Shown here: one piece after another, positions 9,701 to 21,630 of the stretch | How positions within the stretch are numbered: the stretch's first letter is position 1 | How the letters are laid out: each line of letters opens with the position of its first letter | Source: Plotosus lineatus | Taxonomy: Eukaryota > Chordata > Actinopteri > Siluriformes > Plotosidae | Assembly: GCA_024760905.1 (NCBI GenBank) | Contig: CM045733.1 | Coordinates: 32,248,501 to 32,312,500 of the forward strand | Direction of reading: 5' to 3' | Length of the DNA stretch: 64,000 nt | Program-made: the position numbers and the translations under genes | Notes under the pieces: generated by a model | What the model was told of the DNA's origin: nothing | What the model saw: only the letters and a program-made list of their open reading frames with translations | Databases searched by the model: none

Positions 9701-10801
9701 CAACCTGGTAAAGGCCCGTTGCAACTTTCAAGCTGCTCATTTTGGGGTATTGCTACTAATGGTGTGGGTAAGGGACTTGGCCAGTATAAAGGCGTTCTGC
9801 ACAAGCTGATGGTTGAGCTGAGTATGTACAAAGTCCTGAGGAGTGCGGCATTGAATGTTATATCTGCATGGTCTGCACAGTTCCAGAAAGTTTTAATGAA
9901 TTTAAGCAGAAGCTCCCCATGCACCTTATTATTAAAACCTCTACCTCTTACCCGGTGTATATCATGCACCTCTAACATATCATTCACTCTTCTGTGTATG
10001 TGTGACTATGTGTGAATATATATAACTCTGTAAATGTGTGAATATGTGCATAGATGTATAGGTGTATAAAGGATATGTGCATGTATATGTGTACATATAG
10101 GTATGTGGGCTGTATGGCTTAGTGTAGTTCATCAGTTGTCTTTTATGCACTTCCTTTTCATAACTGCTTCTAAACAAAGATCTCCTAAACTGATTTTCAT
10201 TGTTCATGCAACAGTTGACAATAAAATCTCTTTATATTTATCTTTATGCTGACTTCTCTTTTCCTCAGCCACAGAACTGCGATCCTGCAAGAATGATTGG
10301 ATGGTACACCCCATAGTATATATAAGCCAAGACCTCCATCCCAGAGAGAACAGCATCTCCAGCTAAAGGTCTATGAAGCCAGAGCCTGTTGTACCTGAGT
10401 GGCGCATGATTAGAAAATTTTGGAAAGATATGCCTGGGCACTATTGTGTGATCTTTATTGCATTCCTCACCTGTCTCTCCACCAATAAGCTTGACCTCAT
10501 TGAGGAGAGGTGGGCTGCACAATTGCCCCATTTGGTTTTGTTGGGAAGTGCCACTTAGGGAGAACTAATAAAAAACTAATTGAAATATTGACATTCTCAT
10601 TTGGTGATATGCCTGAGAATACAGCAGTCCAAAATGTCTGGTTACTGACAATTGCAATATGGATACTGGATACATTTGACCATGGAGGCAAAGCGATTGA
10701 CCTAATTAACATAAGCAGTTATGACTACATTGCCTGGCTGCTTCCCTCAGACATCTATTCTTTGTATTAGGCTGACATTTGGTTATCAGGGAGGATCTGA
10801 G
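9701..10801. other. Unassigned DNA after the gypsy-like remnant
   Basis: It may include further decayed parts of the same retroelement, but I cannot identify them. A TG/TA-rich tract lies at about 9995-10105. Open frames of 60-98 codons show no recognisable motif. Confidence 0.35.
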
Positions 10802-11150
10802 TCATTCATTCATTAATTCATTTTCTGAACCACTTAATCCTAATTAGGGTTGCAGTGAGGATGGCACCCATGTCAGCCGACTCTGGGCAGGGGATACACC
10901 CAGGACAGCTTGCCAGATCATTGCAGGGGCAACACTCACACAAACATTCTCACTTAGGGCTGATTTGGAACAGCAAATTAACCTACTGGGCATGTTTTTG
11001 GACTGTGGGAGGATACTGTAGTACCAGGGGAAACCTTCAAGAGCACGGGGAGAACATGCAAACTCCACACAGAAACAGCCAAGCTGGGAATCGAACCCAG
11101 GACCATCTTGCTGTGAGGTGGACGTGCTAACCACTATGCTACCGTGCCGC
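10802..11150 (-). mobile_element. SINE-A, near full length
   Basis: In minus-strand sense the head (ending at 11150) carries a box A-like GCATAGTGGTTAGCACGTCC and a box B-like GGGTTCGATTCCC, both hallmarks of a tRNA-derived Pol III promoter. The body (TGCATGTTCTCCCCGTGCTC, then TTTGGACTGTGGG on the plus strand) leads to the tail at 10802-10860, which ends in an (AATG)-type repeat. It is one of the most complete SINE-A copies here. Confidence 0.85.
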
Positions 11151-11980
11151 AGATTTGAGGCAATGAGTGAAAGGTTCATCCAAATCAAGAGGAATGCCAG
11201 GAGACATTTGCTCTAATGAGCAAAATTACCTTTGTCCCAGCCTTCCTGCTTTGGGTGCAGGTAATTAGTAACATTTCGCCTGTAGACCATATAAGTTGAA
11301 TATACAATTTGAGGATGCATCTGTCTGCAAGGTGTGTGTTTGTGAGGGCCCACCTTATACCTGGCTTCTGCCAATACCACTTTTCTAGTTCACCTACTTA
11401 TCTTGGATTGTCATGATTGGTGATTGTGTATTGTCTATATATGCTTGTTTTAGTGGACATCATAGCATAACAGTTGAGAATTTGTTTGAATTTCCAGTGT
11501 GTGTGTCTGTGTGTGTGTGTGTGTGTGGGGGTTGTTTGTTTGTTTGTTTTGTTTTGTTTTTGCCAGACATGTTAATTAATTTTTTATTTTATTTTTGTGG
11601 CTTGAGAGCTTTGCTTGACTTGTATTGCAAAATTATTAATAGTATTATTTATAATATCCCCTAACTTAACAATACTCTCCTTATTTTTGTATGTCTCTTT
11701 TTTTCTTTTGTGAAGCTTGGTCTTTTGTTTGCCAAAGATTTTTTTTTTTTTTTGCTGAGTTCCCTGGAGTCGAGAAAGTGGGTCTTTCTTACTGTATTTT
11801 TTTAATGTAATCACTTTTGCTGATGTCTGTGGGTGTGAACAGATTTATATCTTCCCTTTATCTACTTGACTACCTCTCCCTTTTGAGTAAACCTCTTTCC
11901 TCACCCTCAGCTTAAGTAATCTAGAATTAGTCAGAATCTGTATGCATTTGTATTGATACTTCCCTCTAAAAGATAAGCAG
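11151..11980. other. Unassigned DNA with short microsatellites
   Basis: It contains (GT)n at about 11497-11526 and (GTTT)n at about 11532-11560, plus a T-run near 11740-11754. No gene or transposon is recognised. Confidence 0.45.
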
Positions 11981-12180
11981 ACCACAACCATTTATTCATC
12001 CCTGCATTTTCTTAATTCAACTGCCACAGGAGTCTGGAGCCGATCTCACTTTGGACAAAGGAGGGGTACACCTTGGATAGTTTGTCTGTCCATCGCAAGA
12101 CAGACACATACACAGCTATTGACAAACCTATGGTGAAACTGGAAGCTTAATGTCCATGTTTTTCTAGAGAAACTGGAGTA

Positions 12181-12669
12181 CAGACACTCCCAGACTTACG
12201 TTCATTAGTTTTACGTATTTTTCAATTTTACGTTTTTTTTTAAAAGGAGTTTAGCATGCTCTCTGTAGTACGAGACGTACCCACGTAGTACGCTGACGTA
12301 ATACGCTACTTCCGCATGACGCTGCGTCCATTGTTTACAAACGACAGACTGAATGTGCCCCTCCTTCTTCCCAGTTCACCATTTTGTTAAGACGTCGTCT
12401 CTGTGATCTTTGTGTTTACACTGTTTTGCGGACTTTTGTAACCATAAGCAAATATGGTTGGTCAGAAGCATAAGCCTACTAGTGATAGTGGTAATCAGAA
12501 AAAGCGGCAAGCCATCTCGTTAGAAATGAAGATGGCTATTATCAAGAAAATCAATGCTGGTGGAAAACATGTGAGTGTTGCACATTTCTTCCAAATGGCT
12601 CCGTCGATCATTTTCACTTTACGTTCGGCCGTCTGAAACCGAACTAAAACGTAAGTTGGGGAGCGTCTG
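12181..12669 (+). mobile_element. Tigger-like (pogo) element, internally deleted
   Basis: The ends are CAGACACTCCCAGACTTACG and, inverted, CAGACGCTCCCCAACTTACG, flanked by TA (12179-12180, 12670-12671). It is 489 bp. It keeps the start of a transposase gene and the right inverted repeat, and everything between is deleted. It sits inside a SINE-A-like copy, whose sequence is continuous across the target TA. A second, longer copy is at 25413-26457. Confidence 0.88.
12454..12636 (+). pseudogene. Tigger-like transposase N-terminus (deletion remnant)
   Basis: A 60-codon frame begins MVGQKHKPTSDSG and continues KKRQAISLEMKMAIIKKINA, then GGKHVSVAHFF. This is the start of the CENP-B/pogo-type helix-turn-helix found in Tigger transposases, which bind the element ends. 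The frame then runs into terminal-repeat sequence (TLRSAV stop), so the rest of the DNA-binding region and the whole DDE catalytic core are missing. Confidence 0.75.
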
Positions 12670-12873
12670 TACCTGGAAGAAATCCCCACACGCATGGGGA
12701 GAACATGCAAACACACAGAATCATAGCTATAAATGAGCTATAGATGTTCCATTGTTGCGATGACGGAGGCATTTGAAGTTGTTTTTACAGACTTTGTGCT
12801 TACCAGTGGGATGTAATATTTCAGTGTTATGTTTCTGAGACAGGCCAGCACTCTTATTTTCATTCCTTTTTGA

Positions 12874-13522
<649 letters not shown>

Positions 13523-13935
13523 GCGTAGGCCTCCGTCAGTCCCGAAGGACTATGGCTGCGCTCTGGCCAGTATCCCGACTGGTGATACTCCCCAGTGCAC
13601 AGAGCCTGGGTAGGGAGTAATGAGGGACAGGCTGTTACCCAAGCAGCAAGTCCCCCCCTGTCTCGGCGCCACCGGAAGGATCCAATGGAAAGGCAAGTGC
13701 CGATACGACTGGGTTCCAGTGCCGCTGCAGGAGAGAAACTACGGTCAATTTAGAACGGCCAATTAACCTACAGTGCACGTCTTTGGATTGCGGGGGAAAC
13801 CGGAGCACCCGGAGGAAACCCGCACAAGCACGGGGAGAACATGCAAACTCCACACAGAAACGCCCAGGCCGGGAATCGAACCCGGGCCTTCTTGCTGTGA
13901 GGCGGACGTGCTAACCACTACGCCACCGTGCCGCC
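13523..13935 (-). mobile_element. SINE-A head with an alternative 3' body
   Basis: In minus sense the head (to 13935) is nearly perfect: GGCACGGTGGCGTAGTGGTT, then GGGTTCGATTCCCGG, then TTTGCATGTTCTCCCCGTGC. After GGCCGTTCTAAATTGACCGT it departs from the ordinary SINE-A tail. It continues into GC-rich sequence (GCAGCGGCACTGGAACCCAG ... GAGACAGGGGGGG ... TCCTTCGGGACTGACGGAGG) and ends in an (ATT)n tail at about 13510-13522. It sits within an (AAT)n tract. The good preservation of the head suggests a young copy with its own 3' end. Confidence 0.75.

Positions 13936-13974
<39 letters not shown>
13936..13974. repeat. (AAT)n microsatellite
   Basis: Thirteen trinucleotide units directly follow the SINE-A head; a shorter matching tract lies on the other side of the SINE, consistent with insertion into, or duplication of, the repeat. 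Confidence 0.9.
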
Positions 13975-13975
<1 letters not shown>

Positions 13976-14010
13976 AACCTTTTAAAAATATATTTACTGA
14001 ATTTAAAGCA

Positions 14011-14336
14011 GGGAAGCACAGTGGGGTAGTGATTAGTTCACAGCATGAAGGTCCTGGGTTCGATTCCCAGCTTGGGCATTTCTATGTGGAGTTCATATTT
14101 TCTCCCTCAGCTTGCGTGGGTGTTCTCCAGGTACTGTACTCTGATTCCCTCTCTCAGTCCAAAAACATTCACATTACACATAGGTCCCAAAGTGTGAGTG
14201 TTTGTGTGTTTGTCAGCCTTGTGATGGCCTTGGTGAGCCATCCAGAGTGTACCCCACCCTCGCCCAGAGTTGGCTAAGATGGATGCCAGCCTCCCTGTAA
14301 GTCCAATTAGGATTAAGTGGTTCAGAAAACGAATGG
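14011..14336 (+). mobile_element. SINE-A, full length, with target duplication
   Basis: The head has GTGGGGTAGTGATTAGTTCA and GGGTTCGATTCCCAG. The body and the tail (CCCAGAGTTGGCTAAGATGG, TCCAATTAGGATTAAGTGGT) are complete. The duplication ATTTAAAGCA is perfect on both sides (14001-14010 and 14337-14346). Confidence 0.85.
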
Positions 14337-14338
14337 AT

Positions 14339-14617
14339 TTAAAGCATTTTTAGACGAGGGCAGTTTAGGGTGTGTGTGCTACTCGTGTACTGCAAAGTCT
14401 CGCAAAAATGATGATCAGCTGATGCACATCTTCTACCTTGATTATCTGTGTAGATTAGGACCAGAATTATTAAAATTCTTTGCAGAGCATTTCGCTGACT
14501 AACTTGCCTATTGCATATTAATACCCTGGTTTGTTTTTCGACCAAGTTATTAATTATTTAAAGACCTTTTTCTGCAAAGGTATCCTTCGCCATGATCCCT
14601 GTGTGACATTACATTAC
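14339..14617. other. Unassigned DNA
   Basis: I see nothing recognisable between the SINE-A and the Tc1-like end. Confidence 0.4.
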
Positions 14618-14965
<348 letters not shown>

Positions 14966-16218
14966 AATTTCAGTACTTCCCTTCATTGCATTAATTTTTA
15001 CTTCTGTCATCCTTCTCACTTTTCATCTGAGGTTATCATTCACTGCAACCACTGAGTGTAAAAATCACATGAATCTATCAGGGAAGGCATTCGTTATTTT
15101 TAATAGCTTGACTTGTAAGTATCAGCCCATTGAAACAAGGATGTCTTTTAGTTCCATTTTACAGATAGTTTGGTGATTGAGTTCATTAAACAGTATTTGT
15201 CTGATATTTCAAGACATATGAGGCTTTGATACTTGGATGAATATCATTCTTTTCATTTGAGCGACTCCATGAGATGACAAACATCGGAATGTTTATTCGA
15301 CTCTGTCAGTGACAAACTGCTATTTACAATCAAACATCAACCATAAAGTGATTTTATATCATTTCATGGCTTCAGCATTTCCAGACAGATCTGTGCGAAT
15401 GATAGCACCTGCTGACAACCAAACTTAATCCTTTTTAACAATTTCATCAAAGGCTGAATTGTGCTGTGATTTTAATTAAACACAGCTTTGTTATACTGAA
15501 CCCTGACCTTACTCACCTACATTGTTCTAAAAAGCATGGTTTGATATTCATAATGAGGAGCTTCTGAATAGCAGCAATTATCACAGTCCCAGGTTAATTG
15601 AGGTCTTTCAGGAGAAACCTGGTTGGATTAATGCATTTTAATGACTAGCAAAAGAAAAAATAAATTGGTGCTTCGTGAAATACACATGAAACTCAGATGA
15701 GAATCAAATAAGCACAATTTGATAATCTTCACAAGTAACTTTAGAAATTGCGCTAAGCTGACATATTGTTGGGTTCTATCTTTTGTGTACACAAAATAAT
15801 AAATAATTAAAATACATGATTGCAATGTAATTTAGACAAAGAGAATCCCACACACTTGATTTTAGATACTTCTCACATGCTCAGAAATGACCAGGATCCT
15901 GGGGAGAAAAAGGAACACATGGGTGCACCGGCAGTGAACAATTTATTCATTTATTTTATGCTTCTCAGGTTTTATATACACGAATATTCAGTGGGGTAAG
16001 ACAACACAGGATTGGTCAATTCAAAGAAGGCATGACATGAAGTTTACAGGGTAAGCCGCTTCCAGAATGCGTGCCCAGTTAACAATTATGAATTAGCTGT
16101 TCTGCTATACTGATCAGCTATAACATTAAAAACATTATGAGAACTGACAGGTGCATAGCTATTATTCACTAAAGACATTTTCTCATTTCTGATTGGTAAA
16201 ATGCCACCTAATATTTTT
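14966..16218. other. Unassigned AT-rich DNA
   Basis: Single-copy-looking sequence with no open frame of note and no recognised repeat. Confidence 0.45.
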
Positions 16219-16382
16219 TTTACATGCCTCTCACCATAGACAGTGAGAGATATGGCCCGCCTTTGATAACCCAGTTAGCTGCTCTGGGGGGGACAGTGAC
16301 AACCTTGTGGAGAGTGGGACTCGAACCCCCAACCTTTGGATCAGCGAGCCAACGCCCTATACCACTAGACCACCACTGCCCC
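16219..16382 (-). mobile_element. SINE-B head and centre, short form
   Basis: The minus-strand head has box A (GTGGTCTAGTGGTATAGGGC) and box B (GGGGTTCGAGTCCCAC). It runs through GCAGCTAACTGGGTTATCAA to GGTGAGAGGCATGT and then stops in an A-run (16212-16219 on the plus strand is T8). No tail module is present, so it is either a short form ending in A or a 3' deletion. Confidence 0.75.
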
Positions 16383-17250
16383 TACAGTGCTATACATGAA
16401 CATATTTCATATAGGTCGGTCACTGATGCAACCTAGACAGCTGGCAACATAATTATATGACTTTCTGTTGTATAACAAAGAAAAGGATGTATTAAAATAT
16501 TTTAAATCCTGTTGTTCACCACCTGTGAGTACAAACAACTTTTTAATTATCGTTAATATTATTACATCATCATATTTTTTTTTACGCTTTACCCTCCAAG
16601 AGATGCCACACCCAGTACATAGAGCATTTACAGAAAACAAAAAACAAAAACAAACTACAAACTGTAGAAATCTAATAATCTTTAAAAACCATTTGTAAGA
16701 TCTGCTGAATGAGTGATGAGTCCATTTTCCCTCATTAGCTTTAGCTTACATTACACAATCATTCACCACTCTTTTTGCAGCATTGTCTCTATGGATTTAT
16801 GCCATGCCATAATATTCATTATTAAGCAGCACTATGCTCGTATCTCTTCCCTGCTGTCTCCTTCTGCATTTTATCTTCCTTAAGAGCTTCCCACCATTTT
16901 GCCAAGCGGTGGTGCTACTATTGACAGTGCGTGTTTTTCACTCAATGTACCTGTTCACTGCTGAGACTGCTAAATTGACAGGATTCCCACGAAACCACAG
17001 AAGTCAGAATTCCTTTTAAAAAGTATATTACGCTATTTAATTCATCTGTGCCATATTCTTCTCCAATAGATTACGGGATTCCAGGTGGGTAGACAGAACT
17101 ATTTGTGCTGCAAGACTTTCACATAGCGTGTGAAAATAGTGTTTATATCACCTAGAAACAGGAGGTGGGAACCAGCTATGTGTTGGTTTATCCTGCCTTG
17201 ATATGTACTGGCTTTGGTATACACTGCCTCTGCTACTGAATATCTCAAGG
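16383..17250. other. Unassigned DNA
   Basis: I see no recognisable element in this stretch. Short frames carry no domains. Confidence 0.4.
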
Positions 17251-17371
17251 GGTTCCAGGACATTTGCTCACAGTACAAATGCTCACAGGACAAATGCTCA
17301 CAACCTTAATGAAAAAAAAAACAGACATTTGCTCACAACATAAAAATTTTTGTTAAATTTTAACCAGAAGC

Positions 17372-17426
17372 CAAACCCTAAACCCTAACCCTAAACCCTA
17401 ACCCTAACCATAAACCCTAACCCTAG
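17372..17426. repeat. Telomere-like (CCCTAA)n block 1
   Basis: About eight units of CCCTAA mixed with CCCTAAA and one CCATAAA variant. The vertebrate telomere repeat is TTAGGG, its complement. The block is interstitial and lies inside the inverted-repeat element; diverged repeats continue to about 17520 (CCCCAACCCCAGCCCTAGCC). Confidence 0.85.
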
Positions 17427-17829
17427 CCCGGAGCTCGAAACCTATACTCTGACCCCAACCCCAGCCCTAGCCTTAACCCTTACCCAAGACTATATCCTTA
17501 CCCCAACCTCGGCCCCGGCTCCATTCCCTGTCTTCCACGGGGCCCTAGCCTGCCCTCTTCTGGATAGTCCTAGAGGAGCATACCCCATTATCCCCTTCTA
17601 GCGACCCAAGATACACTTCACATCTCCCCATCGATAATCAAACTCGAAATTGCCCTAAGTCTGACTCAACCCCAACCTACAGCTGAGGGTCAGCTTGCTT
17701 CGTGGATGGCTGGTTCCTGGGGGGATCTGAATGGCGTGGGGGAAGGACCGTGCACAACAGGGCACACCGGTGCACACCGGGGACCCTGACTCTTAGGCTA
17801 GCCCTTCGGTTTCCCTAACATCTCATCCG

Positions 17830-17863
17830 AACCCTAAACATTAACCCTAACCCTAACCCTAAT
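17830..17863. repeat. Telomere-like (CCCTAA)n block 2
   Basis: AACCCTAAACATTAACCCTA followed by two more CCCTAA units, in the same orientation as block 1 and just inside the right end of the element. Confidence 0.85.
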
Positions 17864-18047
17864 GTATAATAAGTTAATTTAGCATTATGTATTCATAAGA
17901 ATACATTTTTTTATAAAACATTGTGATCATTTTGTATTATGCATTTATTAGAACAAAGAAAAAAAGATGTTGTGAGCAAATGTGTTTTTTCATTAAGATT
18001 GTGAGCATTTGTCCTGTGAGCAAATGTCCACACACACCATCTCAAGG

Positions 18048-19162
18048 ATACTATATCTGATGCAGACATATTGTGAACTAATGGAACACGAAGAGTGAAT
18101 AGCTGAAATGACTTACTTGCCCGTCTGTATGCTTGCTCTTTAACTGACGAACAGAAAGATTCTGCGTTTACACTCTTGTCTAGGAGAGTACACTGGGCTT
18201 CTACCTTGCAAGCATCAGGCTCTAAACTAGCAATTAGTGGCATTCTAACGACAATGATTTCCAGCGTAAGGTCTGATGATGCAGTGCAACCAACAAAAAT
18301 AAATGCAATCAGTCTTTTTGCATCTCTTTCTTTGCTGTGCCAATCTACGACAATGCTATTTGTGTTTGTTCTGATGAAACAGAATGCAAGAACTTGGTAC
18401 CATTATGTGATTGCTAACAAGATTCTGATTCCAGGAAATCATCCTTAATACAAGAATCAATTAAGTGGTAGCTGTTCTGTGAGTGGTGTTCATCTCTCTC
18501 TGGCTGAACCCTATTTTAATACTCACCTCTCAATCACAAGACAGATGTAGGTGTTTGTGTGTGCATGTGTGCAGAACAGTGCAGTGAGGTTTGCTGTACT
18601 GTTACTGAAAATTAGTTTTCAAAGTTGCAGGAGCTGATTTCCTGCGTCTTGGAGGATGCATGAACCGCCTATCATCCTCCTCACAATATGATAGAACAGA
18701 GCTAAATAGTGAGTGTTAATTGAAAAATTACAATATAAATGACTACAGATGGAATCAACCCAAACCTCAAACTAACTGGTGTTCCGTAATGTAAAAAAAA
18801 CCATGGAGGACAGAGGGGTTACGAGTATGTGGAGGGCACCATCATGTTAGTCTAAACTAAAGTAGTAAACTCTAGAAACGGGCTGTACAGTAATCCCAGC
18901 CCTTACTGTGACATGCCAGTCGATCATGAGCATTTCCCCCTCAGGCACATTTAAAGGTCTGCCAGTACATGAACTCCGTACTGCTGCTACCTGGGTGTCA
19001 TTCTGGACTTTTCACAGATTCTACAATCTCACTTCTAGTATTATTATGTATGCACTGGTCAGGTATGCACAACCCTTAAGGTAGCCCTCAGGAAAGCCAA
19101 GTTGCTCAGGACAAGAGTAATAACATTTGCGCATAGAAATAACTATCTTTTACAACTAATCA

Positions 19163-19165
<3 letters not shown>
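18048..19165. other. Unassigned DNA
   Basis: No recognisable element. Open frames of 90-110 codons near 17911-18448 overlap on opposite strands and show no domain. Confidence 0.4.

Positions 19166-19228
<63 letters not shown>
19166..19228. repeat. (TG)n microsatellite
   Basis: About 31 TG units. Confidence 0.95.
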
Positions 19229-19230
<2 letters not shown>

Positions 19231-19464
19231 GAGGGAATTTATGACCAATTTTCTTGAAAATGCCACAAAGTCATCAGCGAACTGTGCTTCTTGCTTGACA
19301 TTACCCCACCATGTACAGTATCAGTACTGTTTGAAATGCCTGCTATCAAATCATATGTTGTCAAAGTATGTTATATGCACAGTACACCAAAAGGCCTTTT
19401 GCAAACCCAATTAGTATGACCAGTGTTTCTATATCATAGCAACACCATAAAAGCTTCCTCTTCC

Positions 19465-19736
19465 ATTCGTTCATTCATTTTCTAAGCCGCCTAATCTTAT
19501 TTAGGGTCACAGGGAGGCTGGTGCCCATATCAGGTGACTCTGAGTAAGGGCAGAACAACTTGTAAGGCCATCGCAGGGTGAATTCGCACCACCATTCACA
19601 CTTACACACACTCTGGGGTGATTTAGAACGACCAATTGACCTACTGTGCATGTTTTTTGGACTGTGGGAAGAAACCAAAGTAATTGGAGAAAACCCATGC
19701 AAACACGTGGAAAACATACAAACTCCACCACGCCCA
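19465..19736 (-). mobile_element. SINE-A, head missing
   Basis: Tail at 19465-19530 (CATTCATTTTCTAAGCCGCC, ATTTAGGGTCACAGGGAGGC), body to CATACAAACTCCACCACGCC. The tRNA-like head is absent, so it is 5' truncated. Confidence 0.8.
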
Positions 19737-21233
19737 TCCAGATAAGCACAAAATCTTACTTTTAAAAAAACTAAACTACATGTGTCTCTAGTTTTGTGCC
19801 AGAGGTCACATATGTTACCTAGACTATATAACCTACCACAGGTACCTGCTTTTGAAGATTTCTATGGGGTTATAGCCCACATCTGAAGTTATTCATGGCT
19901 CACAGAACCAATGGATCTAATGGAAATTCCAAAAACTCAGCAAAGTATCAATCTATATTTGGATTCGTGTGCCTATATCACGTTTATCCTTTTCTCATCT
20001 GATATTCCATTTTCCACTTTAATTTTCTCACCAACCTCACTCAAGCCTTTAGAACAATTTCAGTTCATCAGTTCTCTGTCTTTAGTTCATGTGGAACAAA
20101 TGTGGCAAAAGTTACATATAAAATTTGCCCCGGTATTTTGTAGCTGCAGGTTCCATGTTCAGTGTGTCAAACATGTAAAACAGGCATAAAAGTCTTCAGC
20201 AGACCCTGTTAGTAAACAGCTTGCATTTTTTATGAGTTATCATGTTTGCACATTTATATGGTCACATAATAGTTTTCAGTGAACCAAGATGCTAATAATG
20301 GGATGTGGTGTAGTGGTTAGCATTGTCCAAGATTGTCTACCAGCTTCAAGGACCCCATTCACATACCAGGTGGACTGACCTGTACATAAATTATGTGATT
20401 GAATCATTTATAAGTATATGATGTAATAAATAATTAACAAATATAATGTTAAAGCAATTTGATATAAATTATGTGTTATATTTGAGAAATGTGCCAATTT
20501 AACAGGTCAAAGTTCCTTTATTGTTATTTGTTTCTATCTGGAGCTTGTTTGTTCCTTTTCCAGCAGGTTTTATTAATACTCCACTGAGAACAGTGATGAG
20601 CCAATGCAACCAAGTCAGGAGGATATGTTTTGTTCATTAGAAAGTTTCTTTTGTAGTCTGACGTCAGCTCAAAAAAAAAGTTTAAGGCACTTTGAATCAC
20701 CTGAAGGAAGGAAACTGTTCATGACAAGCAGCCAGTGAAGTTTCTTGTTTTGCTTCAATGCATTTTATTTTCAATGCACTTCTATTTTCTGTCAATGCTA
20801 AGCACTGTACTTATATACCGCATTTTTGTATTGTTTGTGAGTATAGCTCTCAGGGCATGAAAAAGTGGCAATGAAGCAAGTTATAAATAAAGGCTTGTTT
20901 CAAAGAACCTGTGTCTGTCTCTTCATGAAGAATGTTTCACAATAAATGTTTGGCAGTGTTTTACAGTGTTTTCTCTTGGAAATAAAATGGAGTCAGGTAT
21001 GATGACTTCCTGGAACATTTGCTTTTTTCCTGAAGTAGAGTGTGAGTGACCCCTGGCACCAGGCACGATTATCTGGAGAACATATAAATATGATGTGCAT
21101 GCCATTTAGACGTGAGAGCACAGGGCGTTCAAGACAAAATGGCAGCCATCAACACAGACACAGATAATGCAAGCAGTAATAAATCTATTTTCTTAAAAAA
21201 CAAATTTGAAGTAACTTCAAACATGTCAGATGT

Positions 21234-21236
<3 letters not shown>
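19737..21236. other. Unassigned AT-rich DNA
   Basis: At 20301-20330 there is a GTGGTGTAGTGGTTAGCATT stretch resembling a SINE-A head, but nothing else of the SINE follows. Otherwise no recognised feature. Confidence 0.4.

Positions 21237-21302
<66 letters not shown>
21237..21302. repeat. (GT)n-(GA)n compound microsatellite
   Basis: About 17 GT then about 16 GA units; they create spurious Cys-Val and Arg-Glu open frames. Confidence 0.95.
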
Positions 21303-21304
<2 letters not shown>

Positions 21305-21630
21305 AAGAGAGTACACTTATTTTATCTCTCTTGGAATTATATGCCAACTTCTATTTCTTAACTCTTCATCTTAAACTTTTCTGCTTTCTACAAATCGGTC
21401 CTGTACCACCGGTTTATCAAGATTTTTCCTCTAGTCACATGATCTTGTGAGCAGGCGCATGTGAATTGTATTGACAAACACACAGAACTCATACAAGATG
21501 TAAAATAGAGGAATAAGAAACACATAGCCTGTGAATTGGAATATTTTCACTAGGAAACTTATGTATCCAATCAAAATTAACTGCTATTAAAAGATAAAAT
21601 ATAAATAATATATCTTATTCCTTGTGATGT

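Larger units (their letters stand above)
11981..12722 (-). mobile_element. SINE-A-like copy split by a Tigger element
   Basis: The left part (about 11981-12180) includes a degenerate GGAGGGGTACACCTTGGATA and CCATCGCAAG, in the SINE-A minus orientation. Its right edge reads AAACTGGAGTA. After the Tigger (12181-12669) the sequence resumes TACCTGGAAGAAATCCCCAC and GGGGAGAACATGCAAACACA. Joining across one TA restores the SINE-A body order seen elsewhere (compare 46330-46400). The host SINE is older and more diverged than the Tigger. Confidence 0.7.
17251..18038. mobile_element. Inverted-repeat element carrying telomere-like repeats
   Basis: The left end reads GGTTCCAGGACATTTGCTCA. The right end, inverted, reads GGTGTGTGTGGACATTTGCT. 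Inside both ends are CACAGGACAAATGCTCACAA, a TTAATGAAAAAA tract and another ACATTTGCTCACAACAT, so the inverted repeats are about 75-90 bp and built of short repeated units. The left has one extra ACAAATGCTCACAG unit. The flanks carry the same 9 bp, ATCTCAAGG (17242-17250 and 18039-18047), consistent with a target-site duplication. Between the ends are CCCTAA/CCCTAAA blocks and a GC-rich stretch. No coding frame is present. A 9-bp duplication would suit a Mutator-like element and 8 bp a hAT; I cannot assign the superfamily. Confidence 0.75.

Noticed and set aside
10373..10770. Adjacent plus-strand frames (MPGHYCVIFIAFLTCL and following) as a membrane-protein exon
   Set aside because: The frame has a stop after 61 codons, the next frame overlaps it, no splice sites fit, and I recognise no family.
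17372..17863. True chromosome end (telomere)
   Set aside because: The CCCTAA blocks are short, degenerate, and enclosed within an inverted-repeat element with a 9-bp duplication, with ordinary sequence on both sides.
20301..20390. SINE-A head at GTGGTGTAGTGGTTAGCATT
   Set aside because: Only about 30 bp match; no box B in register, no body and no tail.
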